A stretch of DNA of 64,000 nucleotides from positions 248,001-312,000 of the forward strand of contig NW_025931866.1 in NCBI RefSeq assembly GCF_000764305.2, read 5' to 3'. Positions 9,349 to 21,385 of this stretch are shown here, piece after piece. The stretch is from Hyalella azteca (Eukaryota; Arthropoda; Malacostraca; Amphipoda; Hyalellidae). Position numbers and translations under genes: made by a program. Numbering within the stretch: the stretch's first letter is position 1; every line of letters begins with the position of its first letter. The notes beneath the pieces are model-generated. The model was not told the DNA's origin, made no database searches, and saw only the letters and a program-made list of their open reading frames with translations.

Positions 9349-12300
9349 CTGGCGGTGAGGTCACCCAGGGCGGGGGTGAGCACGAACTGCAGCACCGGGG
9401 TGTCGCCCACGGCCCCCGTGATGGACAAGTCGGCCGCTTCCTCGCCGCTATTCAATCCGAATACCACGATGCTGCCTGGTGTAGTTTTATAAATGCGTAT
9501 AAAAATATGAGTCTAAAATTCAAGTTATGTAATTTGAAAATATGATAGCGTTTTGCTTTTTATGCCCAAAAGAAGCCTGATTACGTTTGATTGTGCTTAA
9601 ATTGAAATTACTATTCTTTTAACCAAACTAATTATTTCACAGTGAATCTATACGTTGGTGGAAGACATGCTAGAAAAAAACAAATTCAATGTAAGAAAGT
9701 TTTGAGCTTAAAAAAATTTCGATTTGCTCCGCTCGATCGTTGTTGTTTCCCAGCTATATTCTTGACGAAAGTTCATGCAAACAGGTGTAGATGACATACG
9801 ATTCTTTAGTTTAGGCGACAAGGGTCTCCATAGCGCTTAAGGCTGGAGATGGAAAGAAAACATCCATATGGAGTGGATGATCAATTAATAACTCGTGTGG
9901 AGCATTATATATTATATTATATATTATATAATAAACTATATAACCACGCGATATGAGTTGAGCGTACCAGGCTCGTGCAGAGGATGGGTCTCTTTCATGC
10001 AGTGCGCGTAGAGCCTCAGCGTTGCAGGCGCCGAGAGCGCTGACATCTCCAGCACGCGGTCGCCCACAAGCGACTTGAACAGCACAGACACCCAGTAATC
10101 CTGGAAAAGTTCGTATAATAAAGACTCCTATTATTGAAGTTTATCTTCCAATGGCGTCGAGTCATGGATACTCTTAAACTTTGAGTTAGAAATACAAAAT
10201 ACTGAAGTTTAATTCAAAAGTAATTTTTTTGTAAATACAGAATGGTTTATATTCAATATTTCTGACGTTTGATATAGTTGCTACTAACAATATGTTCAGA
10301 AATAAATGAATAAATCTCACAGGATTAGGGTCGTAGTTAGAGTCGAGCATCGCGTAGTTCTTGCCGAAGATCGATTGTCTCGCCACTACATCCACTCCGT
10401 CCCTCGCTGCCACGCCAAGTTTGTCCAGCCAGAGGAAGGCTCCCACAAAGCGGTTGCTTAGGCCGGGAGCACCACCGCCGTACGCTGAGCCTGTTTCGGC
10501 TGACGGGACACAATGTGAACCTCCCTACTTTTCCAGATACTTCCACTCTTGTGCTTCTATTTTATATCGTAACCAGCTATTCAATAATAATTATATCCTA
10601 TCATGTCCGTAATGCTGCCTTATTAATAGTTGAAAAGTGACAAATGTTGTTTAAATATGGATAGATCTAAACTTATCTATAACGATCGAGCTGAATCCTT
10701 GAACCTGCTTAAATTCCCAACTCTTTGCTGTTTGTAATTATAATAAATTACATCTAATGAATTATATATGTTACTGTACTGTAAATTATGTATGAAAGAT
10801 TTTTGCGCTAAATGCAGGGAATAGGCGTATAAAAGCTCCTGAATTTTATTGATTTATTTGATGATTCGACATAGAATTCCAAAGAAAAGAGAAACGTTTA
10901 GTAAATTTATTACATATTTACTCGGTATTTTCTTTGTTCTTAACTTTTTGGTGAACTTGCGGCCTTAGCAGACAATAAAATTAGTAATTTAATATGATTT
11001 AATAATATGAGGAATTTAATATGATTCGACTTGTCTTACTGATCCAGAGCGGAGTGCGGGGCGCGAGTTCGTCCCTGACCCTCTTCACCACCGCCAGCTG
11101 CTTAGGGAAAAGCTCCATCGTGGCAGGATCAAGGAATTCTGATACTGAAGTCGTGCGGCCACATACGTAATATCTGATAATAAATGTTTACTCATTGAGT
11201 AGATGTAAGTTGGGATACATTTTTAGAGGCAAGCATTCGCATGAATATACAAGTATTAGAGTAAATTAGAGTTGAATCATGCAAGCAGGAATCAAAACGC
11301 TTCCAAGTTAAGAGGTATGTTAATTTGTAGATTTTTAAAGATATATTTATAATAATAAAATAATAGTAATGATAATATTATTATTAACAATAATAATGAA
11401 AATAATATTAATAGTGGTTTCAGCGTTTATTAGGCCGTAGGCTTGTGGCCGATTTTGAGTCACTTACTGGTGCCACGCGATAGCATCTACGAGACCAGGC
11501 CCAGAGGTGAGAAAGTCTCGTAAGAACTTCACAGAATCAGTGTCATCTTTGATATTTTCACCGGTAAAGTTTTGAAGAGTTTCTTCGATGTTCGCCATTC
11601 TGATCTCGTGATCGGCGGTACCTGAAATTAAAAATTATGTAAATTCTGAGTTTAAATTTGCTTTGTTCATAAGCCTCACCTGAATTAACCCAAAATAGAT
11701 ATATTACCGATAAAATACATGTAATTACGTACTGCTCAAGGGAATAATGGCGAGGTTAGAGACATGGGGCCTTGTAACATCAGGACCAACGAGCCTGATC
11801 TTCGGCGAGTCGGAATTTTCTTGTGGGAGAAGGTCGCGTAAGAGAGCCACATCTTCCGCCATCATTGTACCATTTATCCTAAATTGGAACTTGTGCGCGT
11901 AGTTATTCGGTTCTGGAGGTTAAAGAAAAATCAAGACGAGACTTCGTTTTTCGGTCTTGTCCAATCTGAGTTTGATGGTCTTTCAATCGCATATTGTTTT
12001 AAGTAAAAAATTGAATTGGAATTTTAGAAATTTTTCGACCTAGGGACTCTTGGCCAAAGCTATTGGATTCCAGTTAGCATCTCAGATGGAGGGGATCGAG
12101 GGTAGAAGGGCCAAGCCCCCAGGAGACGCAAATTGTACAGGATGTGAGCGAACGTTCAATTTAACGAACAGCAAACAACATCTTTAGTGCAGTACAACAA
12201 TAAACACAGGAAGAACAGTATGTTTATAACATTTTTAGCATATTCAGGCCACTCATATTCTATTGAATTTGTCGGCAATTTTTAACAAAAAATCTAATAA

Positions 12301-15300
12301 TACTTTTAATAAATGGACATTAAATTATTTAAGAGGGTTTAAATAGGCCTAATAACGCCATTTTCGGCCATTGTAGGGCAAAGAGAATACGACGGTTACC
12401 ATTTCCGAGTTGCCAAATAACAGATGCGGTTGACTTCTGCGCCGCAGCTACAATGCGACGAGCGTCACGGGAATCCCACCTTCCGTCTTCAGTTCTGATG
12501 AACTGGTTCAGGTCGAACAATAATGTCCAGTTCAGGTCACGGCACAAATCAAGAAGGTTTTCGAAATCGTCACCTGCCGATAAATTGAACAATTTCAATT
12601 CATCGATCTTCAGTGAGCCATCAGAGATAAGGGGGAAAATTAATTATAAACTGGTAAATATCAACTAATTATACGTGTAATTCAGCTTCATGTTACTCAA
12701 GTTCAAAATTATTTCATATTTCATATTAACACCGCATGATGAATGTTGCATTACCAACTAAATTTCTAAAACTCAAATTATCAATTGGAATGTGTACACA
12801 AGTTTTTGTTTTTTAATCTACCCGTAATTGTATTAATACATCACTCACTTGTCATAGTGAAGTTCTGGAAAGGAGGTGATTGACTTTCACACGATTGGAT
12901 GTGTCTGTGCCCATGCGGTCTAAAATTTAATCCATTGCCGTTCACTATCTTTAAATGTTCAGCTGCCGCTGTGGGAGGAACTTTGGCTAGGCTTTTCGCC
13001 TCTCGCTGGCGTTTCAACACATTATCTTCAACGGGACCTTCAATGTCTAACTTGAATTTTGGGTGTCTCAAATGGCCACTGATGCTATTAGGTGACTTCA
13101 TGTCATTTTCGTGCTTTTTACGTAAAAATTTAGGGTGATTTCGAGAAATGACCTTGTTAGCCTCAATGTTGGGTTTACTGTCCGACGATTCGTAATTCAA
13201 TATATCATCTCGTCTCCACGGCCCATGCTGGATTGCAGGTTTCGGACGTGACATTCTCGTGCCTTTTCTATACGAATTAGTCAGCAGAGTATTTCCCTCA
13301 GCTACAGAGAACTCGTTCAATTCTTCATCATCGGGGCCGTAAAACAGGAAGTTCGCCGATGATCCTCCGAGTCGGAATACGGCGTTAGTTAGAGGCTGCA
13401 TCAGTCGACGAAGCTTCGTCGATCTAGTTTCGAATTACGCTAGTTAACTCATTTGCTAAAGAAATTTTATTATACATTAAAAAATTATTAAATTAATAAA
13501 GTAGAACCGAAAACTTGAAACAAAGCAAGACAAATTAACTTTATGTGATTTAAAATTAATAATTAAACTTTAATTCATTAAATTAATTAATAAAGTATAA
13601 TTCATTTAAAATTAATTAAAATAATAAAGTAGAGAAGTAAACTATAATTTATAAGAACAAATTTGAGTCACTAATTTTCCTCACATACGTACGTCCACAA
13701 GGATAATTTGCAAAATGTAACTAAGCAATGAAGTGGTAGGAAAATTCATTTTTGTTGTTGCACCCTATGAATGGATTCATTAATCCAACCTAAGAATAGA
13801 TTTATTAATCTACCATAAGAACAGATTCATCAATCCTAGTCTTACTTCGTGTTGAACTTGTCTTCGGTGTCCTGAATCAATTGGGACTCGAGCGCGAAGG
13901 ACAAAAATTCCTCTGGGATTCTGTTGATCACTTTGTCTCCATCGATCATCAGGATCACTGCAAACAAAAATGTTACAACAACACTTGCTGATGCATAGAA
14001 TTTTAAACGAACAGAGTGGACAAGTTTTCATGCATAGCTTGTCTAAAGTTGATCATATGAAGCATTTATGACAAATGTCATGTTTAATGTTCATAATTTT
14101 ATACTATTAATAAATATCTCTTGTAAAAGTCACAGTACATTTAGTTCACGTTATCATTACAAGTCTGATTGATCTTCAATTCAAATAACGAAGTGCGGAA
14201 ATTTACAGGGGAAAGAAAATGCTTGTATTTAATAAAAATACATGAACAAAACCACGGATAAAACATTTTGAAAGTAGCATATGGCCAGTTAACGGTCATC
14301 CAGCTAGAGCAGAGACCGCGAGTCCAAATTCTGTGTAACCTTGAAATGTAGAAGCAATTCCCATTCGCTTGTCCATATTATTTTCCCACCTAACTTAGTG
14401 CACCATAATAATAGCATATGCCTACCTTTGCCTTGCTGATGGCTTTGCCATGGGAATTGAAGCACGCTGAGGGACGCAGAAATAAGACGTAGAAGTCTCT
14501 GGCCTCCCTCTGACAACACCGGATTCTGGTCTGAGTCACCTCCTGACTGCGGAATTACTTCACTCGCTTCCAAAGGCGAGTCGTAGTTGTCTTTAGACTC
14601 GTGTGAATTATGATCTTCTCTCCCAGCTTCAGAAATTTTATCATTCTCATTTTTATCTTCTGTGCGGAACCCTATAAAATTATAAATATTGTTAATAGTT
14701 TGCTGAATATTATTCTCCATTGAGGCGAAGAAGTCTCTCTTCGGGGCAAAACTATCGTCAGATACGGCGACAGATGCAGAATCAATGTCATCGGAGTGGG
14801 AGGACACATACCCATTACTAGAGATAGATGATTTAGCAACAATCTGAGAGTAGGTATTCGATTCCAGAGATTTCCCTAGAACGTCCATGATGAGCTTTAG
14901 ATTTTCTTCGCAATCTTTAACAACCAAACAATGCTCAAGGAAGATGTTGGCAGCAGCGCTCACTTTAACACTCCATTGCAACGTCCAACGGGTCATGGCT
15001 GAAATTATGTCTTCCAGTACAGTTTGGTTTCGTTTTTGCAATTGCCGTGTACTGATGTCGGCTTCAACGATCTTCAATGGTAAGTCATCACAAGCATCTT
15101 TCAACACTGATACGACATCATGAAGAGAAGGCCAAAAGTTGGTCTCTAAATCAATTGGTGCATCGTTGACCTCATTAACATCTATAACCAAATTCTCATT
15201 AATAATTTTACTTTCATCGAACGAATATTGCATAACGCTATCATTGGTTTCATTTTTTATATCTTTCCTAATCACGGTTGCCATGAAATATTTAATCATG

Positions 15301-15581
15301 CTCTCAGACACCACTGCCGCCTCTTCGATTCTGTTGTTGCAATAATCGAGAGTTTTACCAAATTCTATCACAAAGAGTCGCGACGGATTTTGGGGTTGCG
15401 TATTTGATGATAGAGTACGAAATGCTGTAGAATTAATGAGCAGCTTTTCCCATGAGAACAATCCATCTTCTGCGAGTAGTCGAACCACATCGCTCTCGAC
15501 AACAGCTTGATCACCGACAATACTCTGCGTTGTCGACAACATAATAACTAAACACATAATTATTTTACGTAATTGCTTCAT
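9349..15581 (-). CDS. HPSE: Heparanase-like endo-beta-glucuronidase (GH79) with long N-terminal exon; 3' end unresolved
   Basis: Family role: cleaves heparan sulfate chains, secreted or lysosomal. Exons in transcript order: 14426-15581, 13846-13957, 12849-13423, 12400 to about 12607, 11733-11912, 11468-11621, 11040-11173, 10321-10499, 9968-10100, 9349-9475. The ATG at 15581 is in an AAACC context and opens a hydrophobic signal peptide (LRKIIMCLVIMLSTTQSIVG). From exon 2 the protein tracks vertebrate heparanase: EEFLSFALES, STKLRRL, FRLGGSSANFLFYGPD, WQLGNEPN with the acid/base Glu, WHQYYVCGRT, WITETGSAYGGGAPGLSNRF with the nucleophile Glu, FLWLDKLGVAARDGVDVV, DYWVSVLFKSLVG, LRLYAHC. All phases agree except exon 3 to exon 4. 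Exon 3 ends one base into a codon at a strong donor, while exon 4 opens in phase 0, so a small exon or a base error is likely. Exon 1 (about 385 residues) has no match I recognise. The final C-terminal strands are not found. Confidence 0.88.
9890..9965. repeat. AT-rich simple sequence (TATATTATAT)
   Basis: Short run of alternating TATA/ATTAT in the last readable intron of heparanase, adjacent to the exon at 9968. Confidence 0.5.
11340..11455 (-). repeat. SINE 3' end (reverse copy) in heparanase intron
   Basis: On the minus strand this reads AATCGGCCACAAGCCTACGG, then CCTAATAAACGCTGAAACC, then an (ATT)n tail. It is the same 3' end as the SINE at 2671-3265. It begins only about 12 bases inside the intron following the exon 11468-11621, very near that exon's GTAAGT donor. 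Confidence 0.7.
13424..13845. other. AT-rich heparanase intron 2
   Basis: Runs of TTAATTAAAT-type sequence (about 13470-13640) with no open frame or recognisable repeat family. Confidence 0.5.
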
Positions 15582-16241
15582 GGTTTCGGTATAGGAACAC
15601 TTGCTTCTCCCTCCTGAACTGCCCAAGTCAGTGACATAGAAAAGAATAGAAGCACTTCACCATGCACCATGACGGAGATCTCTGCTCCGCTATCAGCGCA
15701 GAGGCCTCTTCATCATGAAGAGCCTCTCGTAGCGCGGCTCGTATCTTATGAATTCGAGTGTACGGGTCATTAAAATAAAAGCGAAAAGAAATAATAATAG
15801 GCACTGTTAAAGAAAATTTTCCTGCAGTGCTTAATTGCAGAACAATATTTGTAAATAGATCCACGTAGCTGATAAGAGTTCATGTTAAGCTTTTCCTCGC
15901 ATATAATATAAATGCTCTAGCAAAATAATGGCGCATTTTAAGACAGATTTCGGAGTAAAAACATGGTAAGAAACAATCAAGCAGCAAAACTTAATCGCGG
16001 ATCATGTAATATTTTGATTTAAAAAATACAATTAAACAATGCGTAGGGTTTAGCATTCGGGTATTTCTAATACGCTGGCTCGGATCAGATATAGCTGGCT
16101 TCACATTCCGTCGTACAGTCTTGCTGGTAGAAAAGCAAAGTTTTCTCTTGTATTCTTACAATTTGTTCACACATCCAAGGCTAACTCAAATTCAGTGCCC
16201 ATTTTTATCGGCTAACGTAAATTTAATCAATTTATTAAATT
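15582..16241. other. Divergent intergenic and promoter region between heparanase and RBM18
   Basis: Only about 660 bases separate the heparanase start codon (minus strand) from the RBM18 start codon (plus strand). It must hold both 5' UTRs and promoters, possibly a shared bidirectional one. No TATA box or other motif stands out. Confidence 0.45.
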
Positions 16242-19200
16242 ATGGATGAGGTTAGTGAAGTTATATGATTTTTAGGTTTTTTCTTCAATGTTCTGAATGT
16301 ATTATTAATATATCATGCATGTGTGATGTGGGGAACAAAGGGGAACATTTTTTGTTCGCCCCTCCTTCAAGTTCTTTTTTGAATCCTATAAGTAGGCTAT
16401 TAGAGTATCCGTTCATGTTCATCACAACATTAGGCTACTAGCTGCAGCTGGTACAAAAATCTAAACTGCTCATGTCTGACTGAATGAGATTTTCAATCCT
16501 TTATTTTACAGGATGATCCTCCACCAGTTGCTCCTCCAGTCCCTGAACCTCCTCAGCCAGATGATAGAAGATTGTGGATTGGGAATATGGATCCCAGGAT
16601 AACCGAGTAAGATATCATTGAATGTTTTAAAATATCTCTTATTAGTAATTGCAGAATAATAGTGCAATATTAATAATTTGTTGCTGGAATTAGGTATTAT
16701 ATTCTAGCTGAAATATTACTTTTATTCATTGGGTAAATTTGAGATATTTTGCATAGAGTTAGCCTCAATCATACATTTTTGCTAACTGTTAAAGTTCTGA
16801 CAGTTAGAAGATAATTCATGCAGCGAAAATTTCACAGCTCTAGAAAATTTATAGAGCCATTTATGAAAAATGGCTGGAGGCCTGGAGCCTGGATTAGCTG
16901 TAAGCCTGTATCACTGGACACTGATGTCTAAGTCTCATTGTCCCTATTTGAGTATTTAGGCTAAGTGCTATGCAGATTTTGACTATTGCAATTGTGTCAC
17001 CGACACCAAGTGACCAAGGTCCTCATTTTTGGCCTAAAGTTTTACACCTTATTTACAGTTTTATTGATGATTTGTTGCCACTTGCCAGAAGCCCAGAACT
17101 ACTTAGACTGCTAAACTTTCAACTTCAAGTTCAAGATTCATTGAGAAAAATACATGCAGAGGGGCTGGCATGAAAAATATCTACAGTTCAAGCTGTGAGC
17201 CTGTGACTACTGACTAGAGCTTTCTGGTCATTTTTAGAGCTGTGAAATTCCCTCTAGATGAATTATTCCCTATCTAATTGTTAATAAAACTGCACAATTG
17301 GGCTGCAAAATTCCTAATGTAGTGAAAATTGGTCAATTTAGAGCCACGAGATTTCATTCATAAGTAGGAAAATTCCAATCTAGTAACAGGGTATTTAAAG
17401 ATAAATGTGTTGGCATTTGGCAAGATCTTCTGAAGGCATAGATTTTGATGCTGAGCCTGATATGTTACCAAATATCTTCAAGTATTCACCAATTTTTTGC
17501 ACTCTGGCTCCCTAATGTTGCTATAGCACTTATGTTATGGCAACTTGTGGGCTTGCAATAGAAATGATCTATTTTGTTAAGGGGAGCATATCGGTCAAAA
17601 TCAATTTTCTATATTCAGGGAAGGATCATCTATAAACCTGGTACACAAATGTAAAATAAAAAATGATGACTATTTTGTTCATGTGAATTTTTCAAAAAAA
17701 TGAAAGAAAAAGTGAAATTCATAGAAAACAGCCAAAAAGGGGTTACTTTAGAAAATTTAATGCATCATACAATTTACATGCCGCAACATTGCCTGGCATA
17801 TCATTTGATTGGTAAAGACAATATCTAGTGATTGTCAAGCCACTTTTTAAAATTTTTTTCTTGGTTCTCTTGTTATGATGATTTTCCTGAAAAATTTTTA
17901 ATTTTCAAAATTTCCCTATAATCCAAACTAAAATGAAATAAAAAAATGGCTTGCTAATCACTAATTCTTGTCATTATAAGTCAAATGGTTTATATATCTC
18001 TCATTGCTGTAGCTTCAAAATTCTAGGAGGAGATAGGTTTGCCGTGAGAGCAGTAGTAGGTTTACAGGAGAACTAGAAACCATAAAAGTCAAAATTCTTG
18101 ATTTTGACTGATATGCTCCCCTTAACAAAACTCAACCTAAACTTTCTAGCAAGATTAAAATTGATCACAGTTACTATTTGGTAATCAAAGTTTGTTCAAG
18201 AATGTAAAACAAAACTACTATTGTTACTTTCTCTATATGCACATTAATGTATATACTGATTTAAACAGATAAAAAAGACATGTTTCTCAGCTAACAGTTG
18301 ATATTTTTGTTCTCCCCATGGGTATAAATTCCTGAAAATGGTGGAAAAATTTGGAAAACTGGCGGAATTTGACTTCCTCTACCAGAAGAGTAGTGGAGAC
18401 AAAGGGGGCCTGGGTGTGCCCAGAGGCTATGCTTTTGTCACTTATGAGGAATCAGCCAGTGCCCAGAGTGCCCAGCGCACCCTGGATGGACTTGACGTTG
18501 CTGGCCGTAGACTAGCAGTCAAGTGGGCGCACCTTCAAGATCAAGTGGGTACATTATGAATCTACTGGTTTAGTTCTATTTAAGGAAATAAATGTTAAAT
18601 AAACTGTTTAACTTCTCTAAAATACCAAAGTGCTTAGAATTGAGTTGTTATTGAATATAATGAAAAGAGTTTAATTTTAATCCATAGGCTTTTATGAGGA
18701 AATTCAATAAATTATTGTTTGGCTTTATATTTGTAATTATGCTGTTTTGTATTTTATTGATATTTTCATGGTTTGATTTATTTTACTTTTTGTTGGTACA
18801 AAATGTGAAGATGAAAATCCTTTTCTTCTCTAAAATTTTATGCCCCCCATTGTAATGAGTGCATTAGAAAAAAATCTAGCAATTTTAGTTTGGAATTTAT
18901 TATGATATGCCTTCATGGTGATTTCATATTTGTTTTTACTGCACATTTATTTCAGAACAAATATCTAACTAGTAGAGCACAAATGAGTAAGCCGGCACCT
19001 GCGGTCCTGCGTGTAAAACCTAGAGATCCATCTGCTGCATCAGATTCTAAAAATAGGTAATTTATTAAATTCAAATAATTTATTTAATTTATCCTATTTA
19101 TTTAATTAATTTTAAATTAATTATTCCTATTTATCCTATTATTTAAATTAATTTATTCACTAATTTTTCCCATTGTTGAAAAGTTAATATCAAAGTTATC

Positions 19201-20513
19201 TTCTATACACGGGTTTTAACATCATCATAAAGATTTAATTTGGTTGGTGTTTCTGGTTTATGAATGAAATACATACTTCTTAACTTGGAAACTTGTACCG
19301 TAGTGACAAACACAGAACTTCCTACAGAGTAATTGAAACAACAGAAAAAATAATAGTAATTGTATAAGGCATCAGTTTTTCAAATTTTCAATTTTTTTTG
19401 TATTCACAATTTTTTAGATTATATTCTTTTTACAACACTTCTCTTTAACTTCACTTCTTGTTGTTTGTTTGCTACAAATCTTGCAATCAAAATTTAATAT
19501 ACTTCTACTTATCCTATTGATCTGAAATTTTGCACACTTGTGTAAAGTTGGGACAATGCATGAATCAAGTGTCAAAATAAATGATTAAAAAAAATTATAT
19601 ACCTACCGTACCTATTAAAAATTTTTTATATAGTATTAAAAAAATTGAAAAATAAATTTTTTTAATATGTGAAAATTGAATGAGAAATTCATTTTACATC
19701 TGTAAGATTGGAGACACTGGATTCTTTGGAAGTGTTGTCTTTAAAAAGTAATTTTTAAACGTAGGTATATTATTATTACACTTAATGTTATGTTTAGCAA
19801 GTTTTAATGTATTGTAATGTTAGGTTTTTTTTCGTGACTATTTTCAACATTTCTGTATTGTTAATTTAAGGTAACAATTGCTTAAACCATTTACTATTTC
19901 AGCCTGTCGGACCGAATAGCCAACGTCGAGGCCGCAATCTCTGCCCTTGCCACCCAGCCCTGCGACACGCTCTCGGTCACACCTGACACCGGCAGGGACG
20001 CCACGAGGCCCACTTATATAACCTACAATTTTATCGGTATGGCCTAATTAATTTGGTTAACGAACTGATTGGGACAAAATTGACTGATTTTATTGGAGTA
20101 AGTCTTAATAAATTCACATATATGATATGTTGAATTATAATTATGACAATTATGTTGAATTTTTCTTTTAGGTAAAAGGTGGTTACGCACAATGCAAGGT
20201 TCCTATTGGATTTGATGTGGGTTTTTAATATCAATGAACACCAACAGTAGTTTTCTCCACAGTTAGTTTTCTCCACGGTCATCTACTCATATTAACAATT
20301 CATTTCATCCCCTTATTACCCAGGAATGAAATCGTTATTAATTTGAAAAAAGGGTAAGGATTCCACCGGAAAAATTCTTTGAGTTCTTTACCACAATACT
20401 GTGAGAAATTTACCTTTGCAGAGCGCAAGCCCCGAGGGCAAGATGTCTCCAGCAGCTACAGGCGTGGTAACTACAAGCCTTATAACAAACACAATAGACC
20501 TCATCGCAAGTGA
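16242..20513 (+). CDS. RBM18: RNA-binding protein 18 (single RRM)
   Basis: Exons: 16242-16250, 16512-16606, 18322-18544, 18956-19056, 19903-20036, 20422-20513, encoding 217 residues (vertebrate RBM18 is about 190). The first coding exon is only nine bases (MDE). A proline-rich stretch follows, then the RRM: RNP2 is LWIGNM and RNP1 is RGYAFVTY, with the strand LAVKWAH closing the domain. The C-terminal half keeps family features: a helix LSDRIANVEAAISALA, a Tyr-rich YITYNF, and a basic Arg/Lys/Tyr tail ending HRK-stop. Phases agree throughout. The odd point is the acceptor before exon 3, which reads GG (18320-18321) where AG is expected, while the protein across the join (ITE-YKFLKMVEKFGKL) is exactly what the family predicts. 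The molecular target of RBM18 is not well known. Confidence 0.93.
16801..17282. mobile_element. Diverged inverted-repeat element in RBM18 intron 2
   Basis: Bases 16801-16850 and the reverse complement of 17230-17282 share TAATTCAT and AATTTCACAGCTCTA in the same order, at roughly 80 percent over about 50 bases. This suggests the ends of an old MITE-like insertion. A short open frame between the arms (16970-17173) has no recognisable content. Confidence 0.45.
17572..18130. mobile_element. MITE with about 36-bp terminal inverted repeats
   Basis: Left end TTTTGTTAAGGGGAGCATAT at 17572 continues CGGTCAAAATCAA. The right end (18096-18130) is its reverse complement with a couple of mismatches. The interior of about 490 bases has no open frame. 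This is the typical form of a non-autonomous DNA transposon, in RBM18 intron 2. No clear target-site duplication was seen. Confidence 0.7.
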
Positions 20514-21306
20514 CATAACTCGCGGGACTCTACTTCAATTTGTGCACAGACGTCTTTCAGCAATAGTCAGCGTTATACATTTATGTTTTATCTTCTCAGG
20601 ATCAAGATATACACGACGAGCAAATTTTTCCGTGATCACTCAGATGTGATTTTGCTCTTTGAATCTTCCCAACGTTGAAATGGTTCAAATTGAGAAATGA
20701 CACATTTTCGCGAGGAGCTGCAGATAATTAGTTTTGTACAACTCTTCCTCATCTACACCATCATCATTGTTTTCATTAGGATGGTAATCTCACTTATACT
20801 TTTCATATGTCCTTCAGCCACCTGTGTGGGTACGGAACGCTGGAGTATTTTTAAAGACGACAATTGTATAAATATTACTTCTTTGCAGTTGCGTGATTAG
20901 TGTAGATACGTTTATGTTGTTGCAGCTTTTCTTCACCTGCATGCTGGCTGCGATTAGCAGGTATCTTTAATAATAATGGGCGTTTTTAAACTAACCTACG
21001 AGTTACCGTCATTTTGTGTTCACTTTTAACATCAATCGATAATGCAACTAGGTATGGAGCAATGATGGTAGCAATTGTTTTAGAGATGCAAGTTGGGAAA
21101 CAAGGTATTTTAGTGCATGGCAGGTCGGTATTATGTCACTTGATTGTTAATTTTTATTTGAGGAAGAAAATGGTTGAGGAGTGCTGGTGAAGGAGTTACA
21201 TTTCGTACTAGTCGTCGTGCTGATATGAAGAGTTTCTCTATATACGTATAATCATCATGTGTGAACTTCGTGGCGGCAAGACAGATGACGTGAGAATCTC
21301 AGTAAT
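20514..21306. other. Space between convergent RBM18 and homocysteine methyltransferase
   Basis: Contains the two 3' UTRs. On the minus strand an AATAAA (21307-21312 as TTTATT) follows the methyltransferase stop by about 75 bases. No coding sequence was recognised. Confidence 0.5.
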
Positions 21307-21385
21307 TTTATTCATGTTTTACTCTTCATCAGCTCTTGTACAATTAGTGTCATAAATTTGTGTCTTCCTCGCATATGACAAATTT

